From positions 372,001 through 436,000 of the forward strand of contig JAXMFU010000001.1 of the NCBI GenBank assembly GCA_046347625.1: 64,000 nt of DNA. The letters run 5' to 3'. A program made the translations under genes and the position numbers. Under the pieces are notes generated by a model. That model searched no databases and was not told where the DNA came from. It saw only the letters and a program-made list of their open reading frames with translations. The DNA is from CAIMUS01 sp046347625. GTDB taxonomy: Bacteria > Pseudomonadota > Gammaproteobacteria > Competibacterales > Competibacteraceae. Shown here one piece after another: positions 1 through 9,526 of the stretch (positions are counted from its first letter, which is position 1; each line of letters starts with the position of its first letter).

Positions 1-1106
1 CAGCACCGACCGGGGGAAGCGGTGCAGACGGATTTTACTCATACGGGTGAATTGGGAATGACGCTGCAGGGTGAATCTTACGCGCCGTTGCTGTGTCATG
101 TGGTCCTGCCGTACTCGAATTGGCAGTGGGCCTGCCGGTGCCGCTCGGAATCGTTGCTGGCGCTGAAACGGGGGATTCAAGAGGCACTCTTTCGCTTAGG
201 GAAAGTGCCTGCGTGGCATCAGACCGATAACTCCACCGGTGCCACCCACCGGGTGCGCACCGGCCAGCGGGAATTCAACCGCGAATATCTGGAGCTGATG
301 GCCCACCTGGGCATGAAACCGCGGACCATCGCCGTCGGCCAGAAAGAACAAAATGGCACGGTGGAAGCCCACAACGGCGCTTTCAAACGCTTCCTCCAGC
401 AGGCCCTGCTAGGTCGGGGGAGTAGCGACTTTGTGTCGGAAGTGGCCTTTGACGCGTGGTTGGAAGGGCGGTTACACCAGGAGAACCACCGCCGGCAGGC
501 CCGGTTACAGGACGAATTGGCGGTGATGCAGCCGCTGACCGTTGACCGCTTCCCGGAATTTAAGGAGCTCACGGTGCGGGTCAGCCAAAACAGCACGATC
601 AACGTGCTCGGCAATCTCTATTCCGTACCCCCCGCCTGGTGCAGCAGTCACTCCGGGTACAGGTCTATGAAAACCACGTGGCGGTCTTTTACGGCGCGAC
701 TTGGATTCAGGAGATGCCCCGCTTGATCGGTCGTTCGCATCATGCCATTGACTACCGCCATGTGATCTGGTCGCTGGTGCAAAAACCAGGGGCCTTTGCC
801 CGTTATCGTTACCGGGAAGCGTTATTCCCGACGCTGGTATTTCGGCGGGCTTACGCGGCGCTGCAAGCCGCTCATCCCGGTACCGCTGGCGATGCCGCCT
901 ACCTCCGACTGCTGCACTTGGCCGCCTCGACCCAGGAGGCAGAGGTCCAGGCGGCCCTGGAGTTAGTGTTGGAAGCCGGGCAGGTACCCGAGCCGGACCG
1001 GGTGCGCGAGTTGGTCCGTCCCGCCCTGCCGGTCGTACCTGCCTTGGCGATCCCAGCGGTCGAGTTAGCCAGTTATGACACCCTGCTGGGAGAGCTCACG
1101 CGATGA
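1..1106 (+). pseudogene. istA: IS21-family transposase IstA, 5' partial and frameshifted
   Basis: IstA is the DDE transposase of IS21 elements. The reading frame is already open at base 1. It shows the catalytic-core signs: QTDFTH near the start, WHQTDNSTG (second Asp), and EQNGTVEAHNGAF (Glu). The frame is lost in a run of six C at 628-633. The family-like continuation (RVQVYENHVAVFYG, then the Mu-type C-terminal domain) is in the next frame and runs to 1106. Restoring one base in the C run would join the two parts, so this is either a real inactivating indel or a sequencing slip. The stop overlaps the istB start by four bases, as is usual for the family. Confidence 0.9.
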
Positions 1107-1939
1107 CCGACAGTCTCGAACTCCTCCTGCGGGAGCTACACCTATCCACCGTGCTGGCCCAGGCACAATCATTGGCGATCGAGGCCGAACGGTCGGGTTG
1201 GAGCTTTACGCGCTACCTCTATACCCTGGCGGAACTGGAAGTGGCGGCACGCCGCCAGTGCCGGGTCCAACGGCGGCGGCAGGAATCGAGGTTGCCCTCC
1301 AGCAAGACGCTGACGACCTTGCAGGTGAACCACCTCCCCATCCCCGTACGCCGCCAGCTCCCCACCCTGTGCGAGGGGCATTTTGTCGACCAAGCCCAGA
1401 ATATACTGGCGTTTGGGTTACCGGGTCGAGGCAAAACCCACGTGCTGTGTGCCGTGGGTCATGCCCTGATAGAGCGGGGTTATCGGGTCTTGTTTGCGCC
1501 TGCTTACCAACTGGTACAACGGTTGCTTGCCGCCAAGCAAGCCCTGCGCCTGGAACAGGAACTACATAAGCTGGATGGCTTTGCCGCCATCATTCTGGAC
1601 GATATTGGCTACGTGCAGCAAAGTCGGGCGGAAATGGAAGTCCTATTTACTTTTTTGGCTGAGCGCTACGAGCGCAAGAGCGTACTCATCAGCAGCAATC
1701 TCGTCTTCAGTCAATGGGATCGCATTTTCCAAGATCCCCTGACGACGGCAGCCGCCATTGACAGGCTCGTCCATCATGCCATCATCTTGGAGATGACCGG
1801 CTCGAGTTTTCGGACCGAACAGGCCAAGGAACGGCAACAGCCTGCTCCTCATACTGACAGTGACACGTCGACTGAGGATGAGACGCATGACCCTCACCGC
1901 TCTCCAGAGCCGGTGACCGAGGTGGAGTGGCCCCACTGA
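1103..1939 (+). CDS. istB: IS21-family helper ATPase IstB
   Basis: IstB is the DnaC-like AAA+ ATPase that assists IstA in target choice and strand transfer. The 278-residue product has a Walker A segment GLPGRGKTH (an Arg where most members have Thr or Ser) and a Walker B segment IILDDIGYV, then an LVFSQW segment typical of IstB. The start overlaps istA by ATGA, so translation is probably coupled. The C-terminal 40 residues are rich in Asp, Glu and Pro and look like an element-specific tail. The gene is intact; whether the element still moves depends on the istA frameshift just upstream. Confidence 0.92.
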   Translation: MTDSLELLLRELHLSTVLAQAQSLAIEAERSGWSFTRYLYTLAELEVAARRQCRVQRRRQESRLPSSKTLTTLQVNHLPIPVRRQLPTLCEGHFVDQAQNILAFGLPGRGKTHVLCAVGHALIERGYRVLFAPAYQLVQRLLAAKQALRLEQELHKLDGFAAIILDDIGYVQQSRAEMEVLFTFLAERYERKSVLISSNLVFSQWDRIFQDPLTTAAAIDRLVHHAIILEMTGSSFRTEQAKERQQPAPHTDSDTSTEDETHDPHRSPEPVTEVEWPH

Positions 1940-1942
1940 CAA

Positions 1943-1987
1943 TGTTAAAAAATAATTGTCACTGATGTTAAAAAATAATTGACACTG
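1943..1987. repeat. IS21 terminal direct repeats
   Basis: Two adjacent 23-base copies of TGTTAAAAAATAATTG(T/A)CACTG lie at 1943-1965 and 1966-1987, immediately after istB. IS21-family ends carry multiple short repeats that bind the transposase. The outer copy holds the presumed tip, and the helicase remnant starts right after it. Confidence 0.8.
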
Positions 1988-1998
1988 GGCATCCTCTG

Positions 1999-4452
1999 GT
2001 GTTCTGGGAAGACGCGCCCGACGTGCGGGTGGAACTGGTCCGCGGTGAACCGGAACTGGTGATCAATCCGCAGGGTTCGCATTGGCGCCTGGAGTTCCTC
2101 CCCAAGGTACCGCCGGGCGAAGCAGTGGGTGTGGTCAAGGAGACGCCGACCCGCCTTAAGATTGTCGAATTCAGCGACGCACACAAACAGATTCTGGCCG
2201 TCCTGGGGGACGGACTGCTGGTTCCGGGGGCGGCCAAAGACCGGGTGCTGGAGACGATTGCCGCCCTGTCGGGCCTGGTGACGGTGCAGTCCAGCATCGG
2301 TGGCGGCGTCGAAAATCTGGAGGAAGTCGCCGCCGATTCCCTGCCCCATGTCCATCTGCTGCCCTTCGGCGAAGGACTGAAGGTCGAATTGCTGGTCAGA
2401 CCGTTCGCAAGCGGCGGTCCTTATTATCGACCCGGTGTCGGTGGCGAGCGGGTGATTGCCGAAATCGACGGCAAGCGCTTGCAAACCCGGCGCGATCTGC
2501 CTCTGGAGAGGCAGCGGGCGGAACAGATTGTCGCCGTCGCCCCTACCCTGTCCAACCAGGAAGGTGTCGATGGCGAATGGGTTCTGTCCGACCCACAGGT
2601 GTGCCTGGAAACCCTGCTGGAACTGCAAAATCTGGGCGATCGCGCGGTACTGGAATGGCCGGAGGGCGAGAAATTCAAGGTCAGCCGACAGGTTTCCTTC
2701 AATCAATTGCGCCTGACCATCAAGCGGCACCGGGATTGGTTCAACCTGACCGGCAAGCTGCGGCTGGAAGACGGCCAGGTGATGGATATGCAGCGCTTGC
2801 TGGAACTGCTGCAACAAACCCCCAGCCGGTTTATCCCGCTGGGAGAAGGGCAGTTTCTGGCGCTGACCCGGGAATTCCGCAAGCGTCTGGAGGAAATGCG
2901 CAGTTTTACCGAACTCACCGCCAAGGGCGCCCGGTTTCATCCCCTGGCGGCACTGGCGCTGGAAGAGTTCACGGCGGAGGCCGGCGCGGTGCGCGGCGAT
3001 GCCGACTGGAAAGCACATCTTCAACGCTTGCGTGAGGCCGAAGCCTTGCAGCCGGTGGTCCCCTCGACCTTGCAAGGTGAGTTGCGGGATTACCAGATCG
3101 AAGGCTTTCAATGGCTGGCGCGGCTGGCTCATTGGGGCGTAGGTGCCTGCCTGGCCGACGATATGGGCCTGGGCAAAACGGTGCAGGCCCTGGCCCTGCT
3201 GCTGAACCGGGCGCAGGACGGTCCCGCGCTGGTCGTGGCGCCGACCTCGGTATGCCTGAACTGGCTGGACGAGGCCCGGCGCTTTGCGCCTACCTTGAAC
3301 GTCATTATTTTCGGCGGCGGCGACCGCGAGCAGACCTTGAAACAATTGGGGCCTTTCGACCTGCTGGTATGCAGTTACGGATTGCTGCAACAGGAAGCCG
3401 AATTGTTGGCGCAACCACGGTGGCATAGCATCGTGCTCGACGAAGCCCAGGCGATCAAGAACATGACCACCAAGCGCTCCCAGGCGGCCATGGCCTTGCA
3501 GGGCGAGTTCAAGATGATGACCACCGGCACGCCGATCGAGAATCATCTGGGCGAGCTATGGAATCTATTCCGCTTTATCAATCCGGGGCTGCTGGGTTCG
3601 CTGGAGAGTTTCAACCAGCGTTTTGCCATCCCCATCGAACGGGATCAGGACACCCAGGCGCGCCACCGGCTCAGGAAGCTGATTCAACCTTTCATCCTGC
3701 GACGCTTGAAATCCGAGGTGCTGGAGGCCCTGCCGTCGCGCACCGAAATCCTGCGGCGGGTGGAACTGGGGCGCGAAGAAATGGCTCTGTACGAAGCGTT
3801 GCGTCAACAGGCGCTGGCAAGGCTGGCCAAACTGGACGATACCGAAGGCCAGAAACCCTTGCAGATTCTGGCCGAGATCATGAAGTTGCGGCGGGCCTGT
3901 TGTCATCCACGGCTGGTATTGCCGGATACCGATCTGAGCGGCGCCAAGCTGGCTGTTTTCGAGGAAATTCTGGAGGAACTGCTGGAGAACCGCCACAAGG
4001 CTCTGGTGTTCAGCCAGTTCGTGGATCATCTGGCCATTCTGCGGGCAACACTGGACAGCAAGGGTGTCGCCTATCAGTATCTGGACGGTAGTACGCCGGC
4101 GCCGGAGCGCAAGCGGCGGGTCGATGCCTTTCAGGCCGGCCAGGGCGATGTCTTCCTGATCAGCCTGAAGGCGGGCGGTCTGGGATTGAATCTCACCGCC
4201 GCCGATTATGTGATTCACATGGACCCGTGGTGGAACCCGGCGGTGGAGGATCAGGCGGCGGACCGTGCCCACCGGATCGGTCAGCAGCGACCGGTGACGA
4301 TTTACCGGCTGGTCACCAAAGACACGATCGAGGAGAAAATCGTCGAGTTACATCAGCATAAACGGGATCTGGCGGACAGTCTGCTGGAAGGGACCGGTGC
4401 GAGCGGCCGGATTTCGGCGGAGGAGTTGTTGCGATTATTGCAGGAGGGGTGA
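1999..4452 (+). CDS. SNF2-family DEAD/DEAH helicase, 5' truncated by IS21
   Basis: The protein is a Swi2/Snf2-type ATP-dependent DNA translocase. The 817 visible residues contain DMGLGKT (near residue 390), DEAQ (near 481), TGTPIEN, and a C-terminal helicase domain with GGLGLNLTAADYVIHMDPWWNPAVE and RAHRIGQ. Bacterial relatives are normally longer, with about 200-300 more N-terminal residues. Here the frame runs back into the IS21 end and meets a stop there, so the natural start is gone. The GTG at 1999 is only the first possible start and has no convincing ribosome binding site. The motor domain is intact, but the gene is probably unexpressed or makes a headless protein. Confidence 0.9.
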   Translation: MFWEDAPDVRVELVRGEPELVINPQGSHWRLEFLPKVPPGEAVGVVKETPTRLKIVEFSDAHKQILAVLGDGLLVPGAAKDRVLETIAALSGLVTVQSSIGGGVENLEEVAADSLPHVHLLPFGEGLKVELLVRPFASGGPYYRPGVGGERVIAEIDGKRLQTRRDLPLERQRAEQIVAVAPTLSNQEGVDGEWVLSDPQVCLETLLELQNLGDRAVLEWPEGEKFKVSRQVSFNQLRLTIKRHRDWFNLTGKLRLEDGQVMDMQRLLELLQQTPSRFIPLGEGQFLALTREFRKRLEEMRSFTELTAKGARFHPLAALALEEFTAEAGAVRGDADWKAHLQRLREAEALQPVVPSTLQGELRDYQIEGFQWLARLAHWGVGACLADDMGLGKTVQALALLLNRAQDGPALVVAPTSVCLNWLDEARRFAPTLNVIIFGGGDREQTLKQLGPFDLLVCSYGLLQQEAELLAQPRWHSIVLDEAQAIKNMTTKRSQAAMALQGEFKMMTTGTPIENHLGELWNLFRFINPGLLGSLESFNQRFAIPIERDQDTQARHRLRKLIQPFILRRLKSEVLEALPSRTEILRRVELGREEMALYEALRQQALARLAKLDDTEGQKPLQILAEIMKLRRACCHPRLVLPDTDLSGAKLAVFEEILEELLENRHKALVFSQFVDHLAILRATLDSKGVAYQYLDGSTPAPERKRRVDAFQAGQGDVFLISLKAGGLGLNLTAADYVIHMDPWWNPAVEDQAADRAHRIGQQRPVTIYRLVTKDTIEEKIVELHQHKRDLADSLLEGTGASGRISAEELLRLLQEG

Positions 4453-5015
4453 GGCGATTAGTAGCCCAATGGTGCGCCGTGCGCACCCTACAAATGCTGC
4501 GAGTCCAGTCTTTATTCCCCCTGCCAAGGGTGGGTGCCCGAAGGGCGGGGGGCAAGTCCGCCAGATCGAACCACCCCGGCGCTCCGCGCCACCCTCCTTA
4601 TCCAAGGAGGGGAATTTATGCCACCTAGAGCGTTGACCAGTTTGACGGCTCAAAGTAACAGGGGCGTCTTGTTTTCCCTGCGTGTACCCCTCGGTTACCT
4701 TTTTCCCCTCCTTTCCAAGGAGGGGTGGCGCGAAGCGCCGGGGTGGTTCGTACGGCCGGAGTACCGGCATCCCGCGGGTAAAGCGCCGCCGATCCGTGCG
4801 ACCCCCGCCCCGATGCCGGTTCATGGCGAGCGTCAGCAACGGCGGCGCCATTCCCATCAACCAACCACCCCGGCGCTGACGCGCCACCCCTCCTTAGCTA
4901 AGGAGGGGAAAAGAGAGTCGTTACCTCGTTTCAAACCGGTCAACGTTCTAGTCCCAACTTTCCAGTATCGCCTTTATACTCATCAATAACCAATCCTGTC
5001 GGCAGGAGCACCACC
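4453..5015. repeat. Intergenic region with three copies of a palindromic repeat
   Basis: No gene is seen here. A module of about 45 bases, AACCACCCCGGCGC followed by GCGCCACCCCTCC and a CCTCCTT-AAGGAGG hairpin, occurs at 4566-4612, inverted at 4703-4752, and again at 4863-4910. A longer unit that includes the first copy (about 4505-4616) recurs inverted at 28937-29056. These behave like REP/BIME-type intergenic palindromes. A possible promoter for the next gene lies in the AT-richer stretch 4950-4985, but I cannot define it. Confidence 0.75.
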
Positions 5016-8000
5016 ATGGACTCGCCTTACGAAATCCGCCTGATCGTTCACCCCCAGGCCGACGGCCACCGGGCTGCCTGGACGTCGCTGCAGGGTCAGC
5101 TTTCCGAGGAGTTTCCGCTGACTTTGCCGCTGCAGCCTGAAGACATGGCCGAACTGCGCTGGTATCTGGAAACCTATATCCAATTCCCCGGTGCGGGCGA
5201 CCGGGCGCGGGCACAACGGCTCGAAGCCCGGTTGGTGGAGTGGGGTAAGAACCTGTTCGATGCCCTGTTCGGTACAGCGGAAGGTGTCCAGGTTTATAAC
5301 GACCTGATGAATGCCGCCGCGCCCCGGTTGCTGACCCTCGGCAGCAGCGATCCCACGGTGCTGGCGCAGCCCTGGGAGATGCTGCGGGACCGACGGGGGA
5401 AAAGCAGTCCGCTGGTGTTTCAGGATGTGATTGTGCGCCGGCAGTTGCAGGGAGCGAAATTGAGGAAGAGCAAGCCCTTGGGATTGCCGTTGCGGGTGTT
5501 GTTGATCGTCAGCCGTCCGACCGACTCCGGCTTTATCGATCCGCGCAACAGCATTGCGCCGCTGCTGGAGGTGGTAGACGATCTGCCGGCGGGATTGGTG
5601 CGCTTGGATTTCTGCGAACCGCCAACGCTGAAAGAACTGGAACGGCGAGTGGCGCAGGCCCGCCGGACGCAGCAACCGTATCACATCGTGCACTTCGACG
5701 GCCATGGGACCTATCTGGCCAAGACCGGTGTCGGAGCACTGGCCTTCGAGCGGGAGGACGCCACGACCCATCTGGTGACCGGTGTTCAGGTAGGCGATCT
5801 GTTGGCCCGGCTGGATGTGCCGCTGGTGCTGCTGGAAGCCTGTCGGGGAGCGGATCTGTCCGATAAGGCCGTGTTCGGTTCGGTGGCGCCGGCCTTGCTG
5901 GAAAGTGGAGTGAGCAGCGTGGTGGCGTTCAGCCATGCGGTGCACGTTCAGGCCGCACGTCTGCTGGTGGAGCGGTTTTATCAGGAACTGGCGGCAGGGT
6001 TGAGCGTGGGGCAGGCGCTGGCGGAAGCGCGGGTGGCGCTGCACAGCGACCCGGCCCGCTGGCTGCATTTGGGACCGAATGCCGACAGCGTCGACTTGCA
6101 GGACTGGTTTATCCCGCAGCTTTATCAGGTCGGTCTCGATCCGGTGCTGCTGGCTGTCCCCTCGCCCCTGACCCCTCTCCCCCAAGGGGCGAGGGGAACA
6201 CCGACTCCCTCGCCCCTGGAGGGAGAGGGCCGGGGTGAGGGGGAGAACAAACTACACCACTTCCCCCCGCCGCCGTTGTACCGCTTTCACGGGCGCGCCC
6301 AGGAGCTGCTGGATCTGGAGCGAGCCTTCCGCCGCTATCCGGCGGTGGTGCTGCACGCCATGGGCGGGATGGGCAAAACCGCCCTGGCGCGGGAAGCCGC
6401 TTTCTGGTGGCTGCGCACCGGACGCTCCGAGCGAGCGGTGTTTAGCAGCTTCGAGCAGCAGGCCGGCATCGAGCGGGCGATTCAGATATTCGGGCAGGCG
6501 TTGGAGGGAGAGAGCTTCAGCGCCCGGTCGCCGGAGGACCAATGGCGGACGGCGGTGGACGGTTTCCGGCAACAGGGAGTGCTGTGGGTCTGGGATAACT
6601 TCGAGTCCACTCTGCCGCAATTCCAGGCGGATGAAGACCCGGATTCGCCGCTGGTGTTCAGCGCCACCGAGCGCAACCGCTTGCTCGTTCTGTACCGGGA
6701 ACTGACTGCCGGTAATCCCCGGGGGCGATTGCTGATTACCTGCCGCCCGGAGGAAACCGGTCTGCCCGGTATCAAGGAATTGCCTCTGGCCGGGCTGGCG
6801 CGGCCTGACAGCCTGTACCTGCTGGCGGCGGTGCTGGATCAGAAGAGCATCGCTATCAACCGGCCCGGCTACGAGCGGGAGGAAATCGACGATCTGTTAA
6901 ACGCTCTGGACGATCATCCCCTGTCCATCGAGCTGGTGGCGCCGCATTTGCGCCATCTGACTCCTCTTCAGATTCGGGAGGATTTCGGCAAGCTGGTGGC
7001 GCAGTTTGCCAACGGCGACGCCTTCGAGCAGCGTAATTCCTCGCTGCTGGCCTCGCTGATCTTTTCCACTCGGCGGCTGAGCGCCAACGCGCAGGCGGTG
7101 TTGCCCTATCTGGCGTGGTTCCAGGGTGGGGTGTTCGAGCAGTTTTTGCTGGCTTTTACGGAGTTGGACGCGGCGGCTTGGGAAACGGTGCGGGCCGAAC
7201 TGGTAGCGACGGCTTTGCTCAAGGTGGAACATCTGCCTCAGTTCAACACGCCTTATCTGCGCTTCCATCCCACCCTGCCTTACGCCGCCCGTCCCGAAAC
7301 CGTGCTCGATCCCGCGGCGGCCGAGCAACGGTTTATCGCTGTTTATGGGGGAGTGAAAGCCACGGCGGATCAGTGCCTGTACGGTCGGCAGCCGGCGGCC
7401 GGCATGGTGCTGGTGGAACGGGAGGAGGCCAATCTGCGTGCGGCGGTCCGGCAGGCTTTTCGGCGGGGGGAGCGGCAGGCGGCATGGAGCATGGCCGATA
7501 CCCTGCGTGAGTATCTGCAACGGGCCGGACGGCAGCGGGAGCGGGATGCGCTGGTGGCCTGGGTGCGGGCGCAGTTGCCGGCAACGGCGGGACTGGACCA
7601 TGCGACTTGGGCGACGACACTCCAGCACGCCTGGAGTCGGTTCACCCAGGGTCAGGCCGCCGAGGCAGTGCAGATGGTGCAGAACCTGATCGATCGGCTG
7701 GAACGCGAGGGGCTGGCGGACGGGAGCGATCCCGCCTTTCAGTTGGTGACGAGCTATTTCTATCTGGGGCGGATTTATGGTAACGCCGGTCGTTCCGATC
7801 TAGCTTTGGAACCGCTGCAACAGGCCATCGCCGGCTTGGAGCGCCTGGGTGAAGCCTGGCAGGGCAATCTGTCAACGGCGCTGGGCGATCTGGCCAATGC
7901 CCAGAGGAATCTGGGCCGGCTCGATGCGGCGCTGGCGACAGCTGAACGTGGGTTGGCCATCGACCGGGCGTTGGGGCGTGACCGTGATGTGGCTACAGGT

Positions 8001-8762
8001 CTGGGACAGATCGCCAGCATTCTGATGGACCAGCAACGCTATGCCGAGGCGGAAACCCGCTATGACGAAGCCCTGCGCGCCGCCCGGGCAGCCGGGGATC
8101 TGGAATTGCAGGGCGGTTTGCTCCAGCATCAAGGCATCTTGCAAGGAAAACTGGGCCGGTACGACCAGGCGGTGGAGCGGTATCAACAGGCGCTGCAGTT
8201 GTTCCAGCGAGCGGATGATCTGGGTAGTGAGATGCGAACCTGCGATCTGCTGGCCACGGCTGAAAGGAATCGCGGCCAGCTCGATGCCGCCGAAGCCTGG
8301 TATCGCCGTAGCCGTGAGCTGGCCGAACGGTTGCAGGATAAAACACACCTCGCCACCGTCGCCCAAAATCTTAGCATTTTATACCAGACCCGTGCCGAAC
8401 AGACCGACGATCCCGCCAGGCGGACGGACTTGCTGCGTCAGGCCGTGGCGTCGGTGCAGCAGAGCCTGTCGGGTTGGCTGGAGCAGAAAAACCAGGTCAA
8501 CACGGCAGCGTCCTATTTGCAATTGGGCATTCTGCACCGCCTGCTGGGCGAGCTGGAACAGGCCGAACAATACGCGCTGCAAGGGCTGCAAATCCATGAA
8601 TCTCTCGACCTGCCTGACGTTTACAAAGACTACTACAATCTCGCCATTATCGCCCGCGACCGGGGCGACAGCGAAGCCGCCGCCCGCTGGCAGGCCAAAT
8701 ACGATGCTAAGCTTGCCGAACTGGAGCGGCGTCGGCGGGGTGACGGCAGTACCGGCTTGTAG
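5016..8762 (+). CDS. CHAT protease - NB-ARC-like NTPase - TPR protein
   Basis: This 1248-residue protein joins a caspase-like CHAT peptidase domain (about 1-360), a STAND/NB-ARC-type NTPase (about 420-780) and TPR repeats (about 850-1240). The CHAT dyad is visible as HFDGHG (His near 230) and LLEACRGA (Cys near 276). The NTPase has GGMGKTAL (near 450) and a Walker B-like VLWVWDNFE. Proteins of this architecture are NLR-like sensors: the TPR part binds a trigger, the NTPase oligomerises, and the protease is released. A defence or programmed-death role is inferred, not shown. The ATG at 5016 follows a GGCAGGAG ribosome site. Residues about 382-410 are a Pro/Gly/Glu-rich linker encoded by an inserted intergenic repeat. 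The gene stands alone, with TA genes downstream. Confidence 0.88.
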   Translation: MDSPYEIRLIVHPQADGHRAAWTSLQGQLSEEFPLTLPLQPEDMAELRWYLETYIQFPGAGDRARAQRLEARLVEWGKNLFDALFGTAEGVQVYNDLMNAAAPRLLTLGSSDPTVLAQPWEMLRDRRGKSSPLVFQDVIVRRQLQGAKLRKSKPLGLPLRVLLIVSRPTDSGFIDPRNSIAPLLEVVDDLPAGLVRLDFCEPPTLKELERRVAQARRTQQPYHIVHFDGHGTYLAKTGVGALAFEREDATTHLVTGVQVGDLLARLDVPLVLLEACRGADLSDKAVFGSVAPALLESGVSSVVAFSHAVHVQAARLLVERFYQELAAGLSVGQALAEARVALHSDPARWLHLGPNADSVDLQDWFIPQLYQVGLDPVLLAVPSPLTPLPQGARGTPTPSPLEGEGRGEGENKLHHFPPPPLYRFHGRAQELLDLERAFRRYPAVVLHAMGGMGKTALAREAAFWWLRTGRSERAVFSSFEQQAGIERAIQIFGQALEGESFSARSPEDQWRTAVDGFRQQGVLWVWDNFESTLPQFQADEDPDSPLVFSATERNRLLVLYRELTAGNPRGRLLITCRPEETGLPGIKELPLAGLARPDSLYLLAAVLDQKSIAINRPGYEREEIDDLLNALDDHPLSIELVAPHLRHLTPLQIREDFGKLVAQFANGDAFEQRNSSLLASLIFSTRRLSANAQAVLPYLAWFQGGVFEQFLLAFTELDAAAWETVRAELVATALLKVEHLPQFNTPYLRFHPTLPYAARPETVLDPAAAEQRFIAVYGGVKATADQCLYGRQPAAGMVLVEREEANLRAAVRQAFRRGERQAAWSMADTLREYLQRAGRQRERDALVAWVRAQLPATAGLDHATWATTLQHAWSRFTQGQAAEAVQMVQNLIDRLEREGLADGSDPAFQLVTSYFYLGRIYGNAGRSDLALEPLQQAIAGLERLGEAWQGNLSTALGDLANAQRNLGRLDAALATAERGLAIDRALGRDRDVATGLGQIASILMDQQRYAEAETRYDEALRAARAAGDLELQGGLLQHQGILQGKLGRYDQAVERYQQALQLFQRADDLGSEMRTCDLLATAERNRGQLDAAEAWYRRSRELAERLQDKTHLATVAQNLSILYQTRAEQTDDPARRTDLLRQAVASVQQSLSGWLEQKNQVNTAASYLQLGILHRLLGELEQAEQYALQGLQIHESLDLPDVYKDYYNLAIIARDRGDSEAAARWQAKYDAKLAELERRRRGDGSTGL
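6158..6246. repeat. Palindromic repeat inserted in frame within the CHAT gene
   Basis: The segment contains CCCCTCGCCCCTGACCCCTC, then CCCAAGGGGCGAGGGG and a second CCCTCGCCCCTGGAGGGAGAGGG. This is the self-complementary CCCTCTCCC/GGGAGAGGG type of palindrome otherwise found between genes. Here it is read through in frame and gives the linker between the CHAT and NTPase domains. Confidence 0.7.
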
Positions 8763-8821
8763 ATTTGAATATTCCGCCTAAAATGTTTGATTATCCGATT
8801 ATCAAACAATGAGGCTATGCA

Positions 8822-9091
8822 GTGGAACGTATCAGCGTAACTCAAGCGGCACGTCAATTTTCCGACCTGCTCAACCGAGTGTTCTATCAGGGCACCAGTT
8901 TCGAGTTGGAACGAAACAACAAGGTGGTTGCCCGCTTATTGCCGGTTAATGCTCCCGTAAAGGTTCAAGCTAAAGACCTGAATCGACTGTTTGCGGAGTT
9001 ACCGGATTTGCAAGAAGATGCCGCCGCTTTTGCCGACGATGTTGAGGCTGTGCGCAACGAATTGCCCAGGGAACAAGAACCGTGGGTTTAG
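8822..9091 (+). CDS. Phd/YefM-type antitoxin
   Basis: An 89-residue protein with the N-terminal MERISVTQAARQFSDLLNRV pattern of Phd/YefM antitoxins, which bind their own promoter through this fold and neutralise the toxin with a flexible acidic C-terminus (residues 45-89 here). The start is GTG. It overlaps the PIN-domain gene downstream by ten bases, the usual antitoxin-then-toxin order. A short AT-rich gap separates it from the CHAT gene, so it may have its own promoter. Confidence 0.88.
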   Translation: MERISVTQAARQFSDLLNRVFYQGTSFELERNNKVVARLLPVNAPVKVQAKDLNRLFAELPDLQEDAAAFADDVEAVRNELPREQEPWV

Positions 9092-9504
9092 TGTTGGATA
9101 CCAGCGTTTTCATTCGCGCTGAACGGAGCGGCATACCGGATTTTTCTCCCTGGATCGACTACGGTGAGGTAGCTATCAGCGCGATCACGGTTTCCGAGCT
9201 GCTGGTAGGCGTACACCGGGCGGATGATGAAAATCGCCGTGCGCGTCGCTCCGCCTTCGTGGAAGCAATCCTGGCCCGTCTGCCGGTTCTGAATTTCACC
9301 ACTGAAGTCGCCCGCGTTCATGCCGGCTTATTTGCAACACTGGCCAGCCAGGGACGACTGATCGGCGCGCATGATTTAATCATTGCCGCTACTGCACTCA
9401 GCCATGGCTGCGCCGTGCTGACGTCGAACGTCTCGGAGTTCGAACGGGTACCTGGACTGGAGGTGCTGGCTTTACCGCTCACCGAGGCCGGCAAACGGAA
9501 ATGA
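9082..9504 (+). CDS. PIN-domain toxin (VapC-like RNase)
   Basis: This 140-residue PIN-domain protein is the toxin partner of the Phd-like protein. It has the acidic residues of the fold: LDTSVF near the N-terminus, SELLVGV in the middle, and GAHDLIIAATAL near the C-terminus. VapC-type toxins cut structured RNAs with these Mg-binding acids. The start is GTG inside the end of the antitoxin gene, so translation is probably coupled. Nothing is missing. Confidence 0.9.
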   Translation: MGLVLDTSVFIRAERSGIPDFSPWIDYGEVAISAITVSELLVGVHRADDENRRARRSAFVEAILARLPVLNFTTEVARVHAGLFATLASQGRLIGAHDLIIAATALSHGCAVLTSNVSEFERVPGLEVLALPLTEAGKRK

Positions 9505-9526
9505 CCGCTAGCAAGAGATATGTCCG

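Larger units (their letters stand above)
1..1984 (+). mobile_element. IS21-family insertion sequence, right part
   Basis: The segment holds the C-terminal part of an IstA transposase and a complete IstB helper ATPase, the two-gene order of IS21-family elements. The right end carries two direct copies of a 23-base repeat (1943-1987). The likely tip is the TTGACA ending near 1984, because IS21-family ends usually start with TGT and carry repeated terminal motifs. Just beyond it, helicase coding sequence starts in mid-gene, which marks the insertion junction. The left end lies outside the window. Confidence 0.9.

Noticed and set aside
1945..3546. A 533-residue minus-strand frame opposite the helicase
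   Set aside because: It is a Gln/Leu-rich antisense shadow of GC-rich coding sequence; the plus strand has all helicase motifs.
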